A DNA stretch of 64,000 nt from positions 62,001-126,000 of the forward strand of contig NZ_JAPMLQ010000007.1 of assembly GCF_026410305.1 (NCBI RefSeq), in the 5' to 3' direction. Shown piece by piece: positions 9,111 to 18,506 of this stretch; the first letter of the stretch is position 1, and the number at the start of each line of letters is the position of its first letter. Made by a program: the position numbers and the translations under genes. The notes beneath the pieces are model-generated. The model searched no databases. It was not told the origin of the DNA and was given only the letters and a program-made list of their open reading frames with translations. The stretch is from Sulfitobacter sp. F26204 (GTDB taxonomy: Bacteria; Pseudomonadota; Alphaproteobacteria; Rhodobacterales; Rhodobacteraceae).

Positions 9111-10138
9111 TTGTCACTCTCTGGAATGATGAAGACCCGCTCGCGACTTGAGGTCATGACGGCTGCATAGGCCTCTGAAATATTCTGAAGGCTGTATTGG
9201 GCTCCGTCTGCGACAGTGAACGGCTTTAATGCACCACTCTCGAAACCTGGAAGCAGTTCCTTGAGCACGTCACCGGTTTCGGCGCTGGACAGTGCGAGGG
9301 TATCAATGCCGTAATAACTATGTCTGCCGCGATAGAACTCAAAAATGTTGAAATCTACGACGTGATTGATCGCAGCAATCAGGATTTGCCTGCCGAGCTT
9401 GCCAAGGCTTTTGTGTGCAGCTGCGAAATAGGGGTCACCAACCGTGTTAAATACAATATCGGCACCGCGCCCATTCGTAAGGGCACCAACACGCTCACCA
9501 ACGTCTTCAACTGCTGCGTTTATGATTTCGACCTCCGCTGAGGCATGGCCTTCGTAGCCTTCATCGCGGCGCACAACGCCAATCACACGCGCGCCGCGCC
9601 AGGTCGCAATCTGGGTGGCGGCCTGGCCCACTTTTCCGTTGACCCCCATGACAACCACAACGTCTTTGGCCGTTGGCATGCCGGCACGACGAAAACCTTC
9701 TGTCGCCGTGACGAAAGGGACACCAATACTAGCGGCTTCAGCAAAACTCATGGCCGAGGGTTTGGGAACCAGCCCGCCTCTAGGTACGATGACATGCGTG
9801 CCGTGCGTCCCGTCACGACGAATACCGAGATCCCCCGAGGATCCGAAGACATCCTTGCCGATCAGATCTGCCGGACCAGCGATAACCGTTCCGGCGAAGT
9901 CACGCCCCGGCGTACGCGGAAATACAGCGTAGGGCATCAAGCCGGTTGCAGCTTTTACATCGGATGGATTCACCGCAGCTGCACGAACCTGAACAATCGC
10001 ATCGTTTTCATCGTCTGTCGTGATTGCCTCTGTCACGATTTCGGGGCTAAGCGATGCGATCTCAGCTACCTTCGTCGCGAGGCGCGCACGGGTCGCCAAC
10101 ATTTCGGTAGGAGTGCTGGATGAGGATTCGAGGTTCAA
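9107..10138 (-). CDS. MDR-superfamily oxidoreductase (quinone reductase-like)
   Basis: A 343-residue medium-chain dehydrogenase/reductase. The catalytic domain has AAAVNPSDVKAATG and PRTPGRDFAGTV. The Rossmann domain has VVVMGVNGKVGQAATQIATWRGARVIGVV, a variant of the usual GxGxxG. The four-Cys lobe of structural-zinc alcohol dehydrogenases is not visible, so a zinc-independent quinone or enoyl reductase is most likely, using NADPH. I chose a TTG start at 10138 because AGGAG (10150-10146 on the minus strand) stands 7 bases before it; a GTG at 10213 and an ATG at 10102 are alternatives. It heads the ABC transporter operon, so it may act on the imported compound. Confidence 0.82.
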   Translation of the reverse strand: MNLESSSSTPTEMLATRARLATKVAEIASLSPEIVTEAITTDDENDAIVQVRAAAVNPSDVKAATGLMPYAVFPRTPGRDFAGTVIAGPADLIGKDVFGSSGDLGIRRDGTHGTHVIVPRGGLVPKPSAMSFAEAASIGVPFVTATEGFRRAGMPTAKDVVVVMGVNGKVGQAATQIATWRGARVIGVVRRDEGYEGHASAEVEIINAAVEDVGERVGALTNGRGADIVFNTVGDPYFAAAHKSLGKLGRQILIAAINHVVDFNIFEFYRGRHSYYGIDTLALSSAETGDVLKELLPGFESGALKPFTVADGAQYSLQNISEAYAAVMTSSRERVFIIPESDK

Positions 10139-10840
10139 GGCGTAGCTCCTGAAGAAGTTAGAAATATTGAGCGGTTTCGCTGCGTCGTTTGTGTCAACCT
10201 GGCTGCCCGGCACCTCAAGCGTGTCGCTTTGGTTGCGTTCAGTGGCGGCAATCGGCTTGCGTCGACAGGGAGAAAGTTATCGCAATCGTTTGCACGATGT
10301 CAATATGGAATGTCTGCGCATAGGTCGCAATGAGGTGTCACTGAACCAACTCGGGCTTAACAGGGCGGTTTGCTGTATGAATACTACGCAGCAAGGTTTG
10401 TGGTGGGTTTGATCAACTGACCCTGCTGGTTTTTCACGGGATCGATCGCGTGAATTTAGAAAAAATCAATCATTATCAATAATTTAAGATTGATCTCGTG
10501 GCTTGCGAAGCGGGAGATTCAAGTCTCTCGGGGAGATTCCAAACATTTAATTCGCCCTGCTTGATTCGGATGTCTTTTTGATTCGGTTGCGGATTTTGAC
10601 CTTAAGAAGCACCTGTTTTGTCGCGGGATTTATGGTGGGGAGGGTGGGTGTGGAATGGCATTGACGTCGAAAATTTATTTGCCTAGTGTGCAATCGATTG
10701 CTGAATCGTGCAACGCTTGCGATTGACCCCGACTGGAAACGTCTGTTGCGTTTAATGATTGGTTGAGGGGTTGATCTGATAAATCGCCGCACCGTGCCTG
10801 TGCATCCTGGTCGGCCTGAAGAATGCTTGGAGCTAGAACC
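10139..10840. promoter_or_regulatory. Long divergent regulatory region with repeats
   Basis: About 700 bp separate the minus-strand MDR/transporter operon from the plus-strand catabolic block. No gene is supported here. An AT-rich segment near 10450-10500 contains a 7-bp inverted repeat, ATCAATC (10465-10471) and GATTGAT (10488-10494). Two direct repeats follow: GGGAGATTC at 10512 and 10531 (19 bp apart), and TTGATTCGG at 10561 and 10578 (17 bp apart). These look like operator half-sites for unknown regulators serving one or both divergent operons. Confidence 0.45.
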
Positions 10841-12241
10841 TTGAAAAAAACGCTAATCAAATGTGGGTGGCTCGTCACTCAGGATCCTGCTGTCGGTAAC
10901 TTGGTCGGGGGGGAATTGCTGATCCAGGGTGATCGGGTTCTGGCTGCTGGCAAATCTCTGGATGCGGCTCATGATGAGGTGATTGATGCATCCGAAATGA
11001 TTGTTATGCCGGGTCTGATCAATGGTCACATCCACGTTTGGCAATGCGGCCTGCGCGGGATTGGGTCTGAATGGATGGGGCCGGATTACCATGCCAACAT
11101 CCATGCGAATATCGCAACGCGCTATGGTCCGCAGGACAATTATCTGGGCAACCTGATCGGATCCTTGGCGCAGATCGACAGTGGTGTCACCACGGTTGTC
11201 GATTTCTGTCACAACCTGAAATCACTGGAAATGGCGGAATCGGCCATTGATGGTCTGGAGGAATCTGGCATCAGAGCGGTGTTTGCCCATGGTACGGCCA
11301 AGCCGCCCGCGGCACCGGGGGAAGTTCCCTTTACCCATGTCCCGCATCCGCGTGATCGGATCGAGGCATTGCGCAATGGCCGCATGGCTTCGGATGATCA
11401 GCGGGTCACCTTGGCGATGGCGGTGCTTGGACCTCATTACGGCACCCAAGAGGTTGCAGAGGCGGATATCCGTCTTGGCCGTGAATTTGGCCTTTTCACA
11501 ACTTCACATGCGACGAAACCCAACGACAAATGCATCACGCCGCGGGGCTATCTGGCTCTGGCCAAGGCCGGGTTGCTTGGCCCAGATCACAACATCGTTC
11601 ACGGCAACTACATCGATGACGAAGAACTGAAGGCGATCGTCGATTGCGGCGCGACAATTACTGCTACGGTGCTGGTCGAATTGCATGGCCATGCGCCAGA
11701 GCCCATGGTGATGCGTGTGCGCGAACTGGGGGGCATGCCTTCCATCGGTGTGGATGTTGAACCCATTGTCACCGGCGAAATGTTTCGGGAGATGCATGCC
11801 GCGCTGATGAGTGCACGATGGATCGCCCATTGTAATAATGCCAAAGAAGGCAAGCCCGCGCTGACCGAAATGCCGGTCCTCACACGTGAGGCTCTTGAAT
11901 GGGCTACAATCGGCAACGCCAAAGCGATGGGAATCGACGATCGTGTCGGCACGCTTGCGCCGGGCATGAAGGCAGACATCACCATGCTGCGCGCCAACGA
12001 CCTGAACATCTTCCCGGTGCATGATCCGGTCTACACCATCGTGGAACAGGCCAGCGCCAAGAACGTGGATACGGTTATCGTTGACGGGGTTGTCCGCAAG
12101 CGGCATGGCAAGTTGGTCTTTGATGACCAACTTCTCGCCCAGCGAATGAAAGAGATGCATGCATCTGCGCAACGCGCAATGGAAGAAGCCAACTTTACGC
12201 CCGGTGCGGCCTTGGCCCAAGAGGGAGAGCAACGCTCATGA
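10841..12241 (+). CDS. Amidohydrolase-superfamily enzyme (AtzB/TrzN/MtaD-like), copy 1
   Basis: A 466-residue metal-dependent hydrolase of the group that includes s-triazine hydrolases and methylthioadenosine/guanine deaminases. Likely metal ligands are His63 and His65 (NGHIH), His223 (TSHAT), His254 (VHGNY) and Asp305 (GVDVE). Many relatives have a Glu three residues after the third His (HxxE); here Lys226 takes that position, so the chemistry may differ from a normal deaminase. The TTG start at 10841 has GGAG 8 bases upstream, and its MKKT beginning matches the next gene. It overlaps that paralogue by 4 bp and opens a catabolic block. The substrate, probably an amino- or chloro-substituted ring or an amide, is unknown. 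Confidence 0.88.
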   Translation: MKKTLIKCGWLVTQDPAVGNLVGGELLIQGDRVLAAGKSLDAAHDEVIDASEMIVMPGLINGHIHVWQCGLRGIGSEWMGPDYHANIHANIATRYGPQDNYLGNLIGSLAQIDSGVTTVVDFCHNLKSLEMAESAIDGLEESGIRAVFAHGTAKPPAAPGEVPFTHVPHPRDRIEALRNGRMASDDQRVTLAMAVLGPHYGTQEVAEADIRLGREFGLFTTSHATKPNDKCITPRGYLALAKAGLLGPDHNIVHGNYIDDEELKAIVDCGATITATVLVELHGHAPEPMVMRVRELGGMPSIGVDVEPIVTGEMFREMHAALMSARWIAHCNNAKEGKPALTEMPVLTREALEWATIGNAKAMGIDDRVGTLAPGMKADITMLRANDLNIFPVHDPVYTIVEQASAKNVDTVIVDGVVRKRHGKLVFDDQLLAQRMKEMHASAQRAMEEANFTPGAALAQEGEQRS

Positions 12242-13605
12242 AAAAGACAATAATCCGCTGTGGCTGGGTCGTTTCACTGGATGATACCATTGGGGATGTA
12301 ACAGGTGCCGACATTCTGATTGGTGATGACAAGATTCTGGCCATTGGCACTGATCTTGGCGAGGCTGACGAGGTGATCGACGCCAGCGAGATGATCGCCA
12401 TTCCCGGCATGGTCGATGCCCATCTGCACACCTGGGAAACCGGGCTGAAGGCGATCGGTTGCGATTGGCGCAAAGGGGAATATCTGCGCGACGTCTTTGC
12501 CGGTATGAGCGTTTATTTCACCCCCGAGGACAACTACATCGCAACGCTTGCCGGGTCGTTAAGCAGGCTCGACGCCGGCGTCACGACATTGCTGGACTAT
12601 TGCCACAACATCCGTTCGACGGATCAGGCAGAGCGTTCGGTCGATGGTCTTGAGGATTCCGGCATTCGCAGTGTCTATGTGTTGGGAACTGGTGTGCTGC
12701 GCCCAGAAGAGGAAAAAGACACGCCGTTAGATCAGCGCACCCATCCGCGTGAGCGGGTCAAGCAAATCCGAGACCGGCTTTCGAGCGACGAGAAGTTGGT
12801 GACGATGGCTCTTGCAATTCCTGGCCCCCATTGGGCAAAGGAACCGGCGATCCGTGCAAACATTGCTTTGGCCCGTGATTTTGGCCTGCGCACCACCTCT
12901 CATGCGACCAAACGCAAGCATGAAGAGCTGATGAAGGATGGCTATTCAATCCTGATCAAGGAAGGTATCCTTGGGCCGGATCATAATATTGTACACGGTA
13001 ACTATCTGTCCGATGAGGAACTACGCGAGATCGTGGAAGCGGGCATCACCGTCACTTCCTCTGTGCAAAGCGAGGTCCGTGGCTATGGGCGCCCGCCGGC
13101 TGTTAATCGCGTGATCAACTTCGGCGGTCTTCCGTCACTGGGTGTTGATGTTGAACCCAAAATACCGGGGGATATGTTCCGCGAGATGCAGCTTGCGCTC
13201 GCCTATGTATTGAACGAACGCGTCCGCGAAGACCTTGTGAAGCCGGAAACGCCAATCGAGAACAAGCCTGTTACCACGCGTGATGCGCTAAAATGGGCGA
13301 CGATCGGTGGCGCAGAAGCCCTGGGCCTCGGCCATCGTATCGGGACGCTGACCCCGGGAAAACAGGCCGATATTGTCTTGCTGCGGGCCAATGATCTCAA
13401 CCTGTTTCCAGTGCGTAATCCGCTGTTTTCAGCCGTTGAATTTGCCCACGCCGGAAACGTCGATACCGTTTTGGTGGCCGGTGAGGTGCGAAAGCGCGGC
13501 GGTGTCCTGGCTTATGGAGATGACAAGCTGCGTTCGGTGCGGACCCGTTTGGTGGAATCTTCTGATCGGATCATGCGCGATGCCGGCTATACGGTTGCCA
13601 GCTGA
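12238..13605 (+). CDS. Amidohydrolase-superfamily enzyme, copy 2 (tandem paralogue)
   Basis: A 455-residue paralogue of the preceding gene, clearly related along its length (for example MKKTIIRCGW, VIDASEMIAIPG, GPDHNIVHGNY). Likely metal ligands are His62 and His64, His222, His253 and Asp304. As in copy 1, a Lys (225) stands where many deaminases have the Glu of HxxE. Its ATG is inside the stop of copy 1 (ATGA), so the two are co-translated. They may act on successive intermediates of one pathway or form a hetero-oligomer. The N-terminal and C-terminal parts form the small beta domain usual in this family, including the final GVLAYGD stretch. Confidence 0.88.
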   Translation: MKKTIIRCGWVVSLDDTIGDVTGADILIGDDKILAIGTDLGEADEVIDASEMIAIPGMVDAHLHTWETGLKAIGCDWRKGEYLRDVFAGMSVYFTPEDNYIATLAGSLSRLDAGVTTLLDYCHNIRSTDQAERSVDGLEDSGIRSVYVLGTGVLRPEEEKDTPLDQRTHPRERVKQIRDRLSSDEKLVTMALAIPGPHWAKEPAIRANIALARDFGLRTTSHATKRKHEELMKDGYSILIKEGILGPDHNIVHGNYLSDEELREIVEAGITVTSSVQSEVRGYGRPPAVNRVINFGGLPSLGVDVEPKIPGDMFREMQLALAYVLNERVREDLVKPETPIENKPVTTRDALKWATIGGAEALGLGHRIGTLTPGKQADIVLLRANDLNLFPVRNPLFSAVEFAHAGNVDTVLVAGEVRKRGGVLAYGDDKLRSVRTRLVESSDRIMRDAGYTVAS

Positions 13606-13786
13606 TCGCTTCTCGTCGGTTCGCACTTCGGTCACCAATCGGCCAACCCGGCACAAGTGTTCGCCATTTGCTCATCGCATCGCTGAACAAGGCAGCGACC
13701 CGGTCGGTGCCGTCAGGCTGGATGGATGGCGCAAGCCTTTGCGGGCGGTCGAGAATGCCGCTCAATAAAAATTGAATGAGATCGCT

Positions 13787-14743
13787 ATGGATAAACAAGA
13801 GCTACAGGATCCCGCGCTGACTAATCTGATCATTTCTCGCGAAGATCAGGTAACGCCCAAAGTGTTAAACGCGATGGCGCAGACCGACGATGCACGGTTA
13901 AGAGAGATCATGGCGTCGCTTGTGCGCCATATCCATGCATTTATCCGTGAGACCCGGCCAACAGAGAAGGAATTCGAGACAGGTCTGCAATGGATCACTC
14001 GTTTGGGACAATCGACCAATGAGAGCCATAATGAAACTGTCCTGGCCGCCGATGTTCTGGGAATTTCGACATTGATTGATCTGATCAACAATGACGGGAT
14101 GCAGGGTGAAACCATGTCCGCGCTGCTGGGGCCGTTCTATCGCGGAGAAAGCCCGGTTTGCAAACTTGGCGAGACTATCGCCCGTTCCGTCACTCGAGGT
14201 GCCGAGTTTTTTATCAAGGGACGCGTTACCGGATTGGATGGCAAACCGGTCGAAGGGGCGACATTGGATATATGGCAGGCTTCGCCTGACGGGCTCTATG
14301 AAAATCAGGATCCGGATCAGGACGACTTCAATCTGCGGGGTGTCCAGTTGACCGGCGCTGATGGCTGCTATGAGTTTCATTCGGTTCGCCCCAAGGGGTA
14401 TCCGGTGCCCACCTTTGGTCCGGCGGGTGAATTGTTGAAAGCACAAAACCGGATCCCAATGCGCCCGGCTCATGTCCATTTCATTGTGTCGGCACCGGGC
14501 CATAAGACACTGATCACACAAATTTTTACGGACGACGAACAGTCGATGGCGATGGATGTCGTCTTTGGCGCGAAACGGCAAATCTGTGGTGAACTGGTTG
14601 AACATACAAAGCCGCATGCAGATTACCCGAAGGCCCAGGTGCCATTCTATACTTGCGAATATGATTTTGTTTTGAAACCTGGCACTCCGACCTTCCCGGT
14701 TCCACCGATAACAGGCAAGACAAAGGCGGCGCATAATGGTTAA
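13787..14743 (+). CDS. Intradiol ring-cleavage dioxygenase (hydroxyquinol 1,2-dioxygenase-like)
   Basis: A 318-residue non-haem Fe(III) intradiol dioxygenase, which cleaves a catecholic ring between two hydroxyl-bearing carbons. All four iron ligands are visible: Tyr171 (DGLYENQD), Tyr205 (KGYPVPT), His229 and His231 (RPAHVHF). The N-terminal helical dimerisation domain (residues about 10-115) with LLGPFYR is as in hydroxyquinol and chlorocatechol dioxygenases. The ATG at 13787 is preferred to a TTG at 13772 because of its better-placed GAG. The stop overlaps the SDR gene by 8 bp. Neither a maleylacetate reductase nor a muconate cycloisomerase gene is nearby, so the ring-fission product must be handled in another way. 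Confidence 0.92.
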   Translation: MDKQELQDPALTNLIISREDQVTPKVLNAMAQTDDARLREIMASLVRHIHAFIRETRPTEKEFETGLQWITRLGQSTNESHNETVLAADVLGISTLIDLINNDGMQGETMSALLGPFYRGESPVCKLGETIARSVTRGAEFFIKGRVTGLDGKPVEGATLDIWQASPDGLYENQDPDQDDFNLRGVQLTGADGCYEFHSVRPKGYPVPTFGPAGELLKAQNRIPMRPAHVHFIVSAPGHKTLITQIFTDDEQSMAMDVVFGAKRQICGELVEHTKPHADYPKAQVPFYTCEYDFVLKPGTPTFPVPPITGKTKAAHNG

Positions 14744-15482
14744 GAAATTGCAGGACAAGATTGCAGTTGTGGTTGGTGGTTCGGGTGGTATCGGCTCCGC
14801 AACTTGCCAGAAACTTGCCGCAGCAGGCGCGACCCTCGTCGTCGGCTATCGCTCCAACCGCGAGAAGGCCGAGGCGCTGCTAAGGCGCCTGCCGGGTTCC
14901 GGACATATTGCCCTGCAGGTGAGCGTGATCGACAGCGCAAGCATCACGGCATTCCAGTCCGAGATTGCAAGGCATTTTGGTCGTGCCGACATTCTTGTGA
15001 ATGCGGCGGGGACAACGACGCCTGTGCCTCACCACAATCTTGACGGTTTGACCGACGAGATCATTGACGAAGTGTTTGCCTCAAACTGGCGCGGTGTCTT
15101 TGCGACGATCCGGGCAATTGCGCCGTTGCTCAAGGAATCTGGAAAGGGTGTCATCATCAACGTATCCTCAATCGCCGCTTATAAAGGGTTTGGTTCATCA
15201 GTGGCCTATTGCGGTGCCAAGGCGGCGCTTGATTCCATGTCGCATACACTGGGTCTTGCATTGGCACCGGAAATACGGGTTTTGTCCGTGTCACCCGGCA
15301 TGGTTGCCACGGCCTTTGTACCCGGACGCAGCGCAGCCGAGATACACAAGGCAGGTACCGCGACGCCGCTTGGCCTGGTCGCCCAACCCGAAGATGTTGC
15401 GGATACGATCTACGCGGCAATTGCACATATGCCCTTGTCCACAGGTATTCGTATCCCGGTGGATGCGGGGCGGGCATTGTGA
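14736..15482 (+). CDS. Short-chain dehydrogenase/reductase (SDR)
   Basis: A 248-residue classical SDR. The cofactor motif GGSGGIG is at 14-20, the NAG-type motif NAAG at 89-92, and the catalytic Ser144/145, Tyr158 and Lys162 lie in NVSS and YCGAK. The dinucleotide fold has Arg39 after the second strand (GYRSNR), which favours NADP(H). Its start lies 8 bp inside the dioxygenase gene, and its stop shares a base with the start of the BKACE gene, so the three are translated together. A role in oxidising or reducing a hydroxyl intermediate of the ring-degradation route is inferred. Confidence 0.92.
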   Translation: MVKKLQDKIAVVVGGSGGIGSATCQKLAAAGATLVVGYRSNREKAEALLRRLPGSGHIALQVSVIDSASITAFQSEIARHFGRADILVNAAGTTTPVPHHNLDGLTDEIIDEVFASNWRGVFATIRAIAPLLKESGKGVIINVSSIAAYKGFGSSVAYCGAKAALDSMSHTLGLALAPEIRVLSVSPGMVATAFVPGRSAAEIHKAGTATPLGLVAQPEDVADTIYAAIAHMPLSTGIRIPVDAGRAL

Positions 15483-16363
15483 TGCAGCCGAAAGCCATTA
15501 TTACCTGTGCAGTGACTGGCAATCTCGCCACCCGAGAGAACCATCCGGACTTGCCCGCAACGCCTGAGGAAATTGCCGCTGCCTGTCTCGAAGCCGCTGA
15601 TGCGGGGGCAGCTATCGCGCATATTCATGTGCGCGATCCCGAATCCGCAGCGCCGTCGATGGATCTGTCTTTATATGCCAAAGTGGTCGACTTGATCCGC
15701 GCCAGGAACACCTCACTCATCCTGAACCTGACAACGGGTCCGGGGGGGAGGTATGTGCCGTCCGAAAGTGATCCTGCCATTGCCGGTCCAGGCACGACGC
15801 TGCTGCCTCCTGAAAAAAGGGTGGAGCATATTTCCGCGCTTAAACCGGACATTTGCACGCTTGATCTCAACACTATGAATTCTGGCGGACAGGTAGTGAT
15901 CAACACGCCACGCAATGCCCGCATCATGGCGGAGATTATCCGGGATGCCGGCGTCAAACCGGAGATTGAACTATTCGATACGGGCGACATCGGTCTGGCG
16001 CACGATATGCTCAGGGATGGATCTCTTGCAGGACCGATGCTGTGCTCCATCGTAACGGGCGTGAAATACGGGCTGCCATCGACCCCGGACGCGCTGGCGA
16101 CCGCTGTGCGGATGCTGCCCGCCGGAAGTACATGGACCGGTTTCGGGATTGGGCGCATGGCTTTTCCCATGCTGGTGCAATCATGGTTGCTCGGTGGTCA
16201 TTTGCGCATTGGAATGGAGGACACCAGTTTTATTGCGCGCGGGCAGCTGACAAAGGGCAATGGTGAACTTACCGAACGTGCACGCGACCTGATTGAAAAC
16301 CTGGGTGGGAAAATTGCAACGCCAGACGAAGCGCGGGCGCTATTGGGGCTACCCGAATGCTAA
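15482..16363 (+). CDS. Beta-keto acid cleavage enzyme (BKACE, DUF849)
   Basis: A 293-residue member of the family founded by 3-keto-5-aminohexanoate cleavage enzyme (Kce), which condenses a beta-keto acid with acetyl-CoA and releases acetoacetate plus a new CoA ester. The zinc-binding HIH motif is at 47-49 (AHIHVRDPE), with the conserved STGPGG-like LTTGPGG and the ending region of a TIM barrel. The ATG at 15482 overlaps the SDR stop (TGATG). Placed after a ring-cleavage dioxygenase and an SDR, it may split a beta-keto acid formed from the opened ring. BKACE substrates vary widely, so this is a guess. Confidence 0.92.
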   Translation: MQPKAIITCAVTGNLATRENHPDLPATPEEIAAACLEAADAGAAIAHIHVRDPESAAPSMDLSLYAKVVDLIRARNTSLILNLTTGPGGRYVPSESDPAIAGPGTTLLPPEKRVEHISALKPDICTLDLNTMNSGGQVVINTPRNARIMAEIIRDAGVKPEIELFDTGDIGLAHDMLRDGSLAGPMLCSIVTGVKYGLPSTPDALATAVRMLPAGSTWTGFGIGRMAFPMLVQSWLLGGHLRIGMEDTSFIARGQLTKGNGELTERARDLIENLGGKIATPDEARALLGLPEC

Positions 16364-16446
16364 TTCGGCAAAGGAGAAATCCCTGATGTTTACCCGGACC
16401 ATCATGCATATCGCACCAGCATTGCATTTTGCTCAAGAGGTCTAGG

Positions 16447-16788
16447 ATGCACGTAAACAGGTTATCCGATGTGCAGTCCTATTCCGCCCCCGAACATTTC
16501 GACATGAAATGTTTGCGCCTGCAGGGCAAAGAGGCAAGCGCGGCAAAATCAATGTGGATGGGGATGTCTCAATTGCTGCCGGGGGGGCACACCTCGCTCA
16601 AGGAATCGGCGCAGGAGAAACTCTACCTCGTTATCGACGGGCATGTGACCGTCAGTAACGGTATTGAAGAGATGGTTCTCGGCCCCATGGATTCATGCTT
16701 TTTCGCACCGCATGAGGCACGCTGCCTGAAAAACGATACGAACCGTCCCGCAACGATCGTTTTGGTCATGCAAGAAATACCAGATTGA
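16447..16788 (+). CDS. Small cupin-domain protein
   Basis: A 113-residue single-domain cupin. The first motif region is LLPGGHTSLKESAQEKLYLVIDG, with His and Glu at the expected positions, and the second is APHEARCLKNDT with one His. It may be a metal-dependent enzyme (isomerase, dioxygenase or decarboxylase) or a ligand sensor. AGAGG at 16436-16440 precedes the ATG by 6 bases. It lies 83 bp after the BKACE gene and 163 bp before the aminotransferase, so it probably belongs to the same catabolic transcript. Confidence 0.82.
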   Translation: MHVNRLSDVQSYSAPEHFDMKCLRLQGKEASAAKSMWMGMSQLLPGGHTSLKESAQEKLYLVIDGHVTVSNGIEEMVLGPMDSCFFAPHEARCLKNDTNRPATIVLVMQEIPD

Positions 16789-16951
16789 AAAGTTGAAAAT
16801 GAACATTCAAAAATTTCTGTGTCTGATAAAGCCATCAACGATTGCGCCTACCCTGCATGTTGAAAGGCTGAACCGGATTCGTTCGGTAGGTTCACTACGG
16901 ATGCAGAGCCTATTGCAACATTGCGCGGCAAAACTGGAGAAAAGCTGAGTC

Positions 16952-18331
16952 ATGAATATCCTTCCCAATTCTTTCGAGGCGCGTGATGTCGCGTATCATT
17001 TCCACGGTTACACCAATGCCCGGACCCACGAGGCCAAAGGCCCCATGGTGATAGAAACGGGCAAGGGCATTCGCGTTTTCGACAACACTGGCAAATCCTA
17101 TATCGAGGCGATGGCGGGCCTGTGGAGCGTTGCTGTAGGGTTTGATGAGCAACGCCTCGTGGATGCAGCCGCACAACAGATGGCCAAGCTGCCATTCTAT
17201 CACAATTTCTCGCACAAGAGTCATGGGCCTGCTATCGATCTGGCTGAACGCTTGATCGGCATCGCGCCCGTCCCGATGAGCAAGGTCTTTTACACCAATT
17301 CCGGCTCCGAAGCGAACGATACTATCCTCAAGATGCTGTGGTACCGCTCGAATGCGATGGGTCAGCCGCAAAAGAAGAAAATTATTTCACGTCTTGGCGG
17401 CTACCATGGTGTGACTATTGCCGCAGCATCAATGACGGGTCTGCCCAACAATCACCGTTCGTTCGACCTGCCGATCGAAGGCGTTTTGCATACGACCTGC
17501 CCATATTATTGGCGGGACGGGCGTGATGGCGAAAGCGAAGAAGATTTTGCGACGCGCTGTGCAGAGGATCTCGATGCGATGATCAAGGCTGAAGGGCCCG
17601 ATACCATCGCGGCCTTTATCGCAGAGCCAATTATGGGTGCGGGCGGGGTGGTCGTGCCCCCGGCGACCTATTGGACCAAAATTCAGGCGGTGCTGGCAAA
17701 GTATGACATCATTCTGGTCGCAGATGAGGTCATCTGCGGATTTGGCCGTACCGGCAAGATGTTCGGCTCGGAAACCTTGGGCATCACCCCGGATGTCATC
17801 ACCATGTCCAAGCAAATCACCTCTTCTTATTTCCCGTTTGCCGCGATCATGGTCAATGATCGTTTCTATCAGCCCATTGCGGACGAGAGCGAAAGGATCG
17901 GCGTATTGGGGCACGGGTTTACGGCCGGTGGTCATCCGGTGGGCGCGGCTGTCGCGCTCGAAAACCTCAATATCATCGAAGAGCGTGGTCTGGTTGAACA
18001 GGCGGCAGAGGTAGGTGGGCATTTGCTGAGACGTCTGAATGAAATGACGGCCCATCCCCTGGTCGCAGAGGCGCGCGGCAGGGGCCTTCTTGCCGCAATT
18101 GAAATTGTACCGCCCAAGGAGAGCGACACTATCTTCGCTCCGGGAGAACTCGGGGGGCGTTTGAACGCCCTTATGTCCGAAAATGGTGTCATTTCACGCA
18201 ATATGGTTGACGCGCTTGCCTTTTGTCCACCGCTGATCATTACACAAGCAGAAGTTGATGAGATGCTCGGGATTGTCACAAAAAGCCTCGATCAACTCGC
18301 ATCTGAACTGGGCAGCAAAGGCACCGCATGA
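16952..18331 (+). CDS. Class III aminotransferase (omega-amino acid:pyruvate type)
   Basis: A 459-residue PLP-dependent fold-type I aminotransferase. PLP Lys287 lies in ITMSKQITSSYFP, and Asp258 in VADEVICGFGRTG would bind the pyridine nitrogen. The phosphate-cup motif YTNSGSEAND is at 114-123. The N-terminal FHGYTNARTHEAKGP and SSYFPFAA stretches match the beta-alanine/taurine/putrescine:pyruvate group, which moves a terminal amino group to pyruvate or a similar acceptor. It could act on beta-alanine from reductive pyrimidine breakdown, given the hydantoinase-type gene, or on an amine of the unknown substrate. GGAG lies about 13 bases upstream. Confidence 0.92.
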   Translation: MNILPNSFEARDVAYHFHGYTNARTHEAKGPMVIETGKGIRVFDNTGKSYIEAMAGLWSVAVGFDEQRLVDAAAQQMAKLPFYHNFSHKSHGPAIDLAERLIGIAPVPMSKVFYTNSGSEANDTILKMLWYRSNAMGQPQKKKIISRLGGYHGVTIAAASMTGLPNNHRSFDLPIEGVLHTTCPYYWRDGRDGESEEDFATRCAEDLDAMIKAEGPDTIAAFIAEPIMGAGGVVVPPATYWTKIQAVLAKYDIILVADEVICGFGRTGKMFGSETLGITPDVITMSKQITSSYFPFAAIMVNDRFYQPIADESERIGVLGHGFTAGGHPVGAAVALENLNIIEERGLVEQAAEVGGHLLRRLNEMTAHPLVAEARGRGLLAAIEIVPPKESDTIFAPGELGGRLNALMSENGVISRNMVDALAFCPPLIITQAEVDEMLGIVTKSLDQLASELGSKGTA

Positions 18332-18506
18332 TGCTGTGCTTTGCTGCCGGCGGCGTCCAAAAAAAACGCCGATGCGCGTTCCCTGCGCACCATTCGATGG
18401 CCGAAATCATAAAAGGTCACGGATTTTTTGCCGGATTGCGTTGTGCGGATAGTTACGTACGCCGTTCTGGCCAAAGCTGTTGGAAATCGGAAGTAGGAGT
18501 GAGGCA

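Noticed and set aside
18346-18376. Hairpin-like GGCGT...ACGCC with A-rich loop near the aminotransferase end
   Set aside because: The stem is only 5 bp and the A-run is in the loop, not after the stem, so it is not a terminator.
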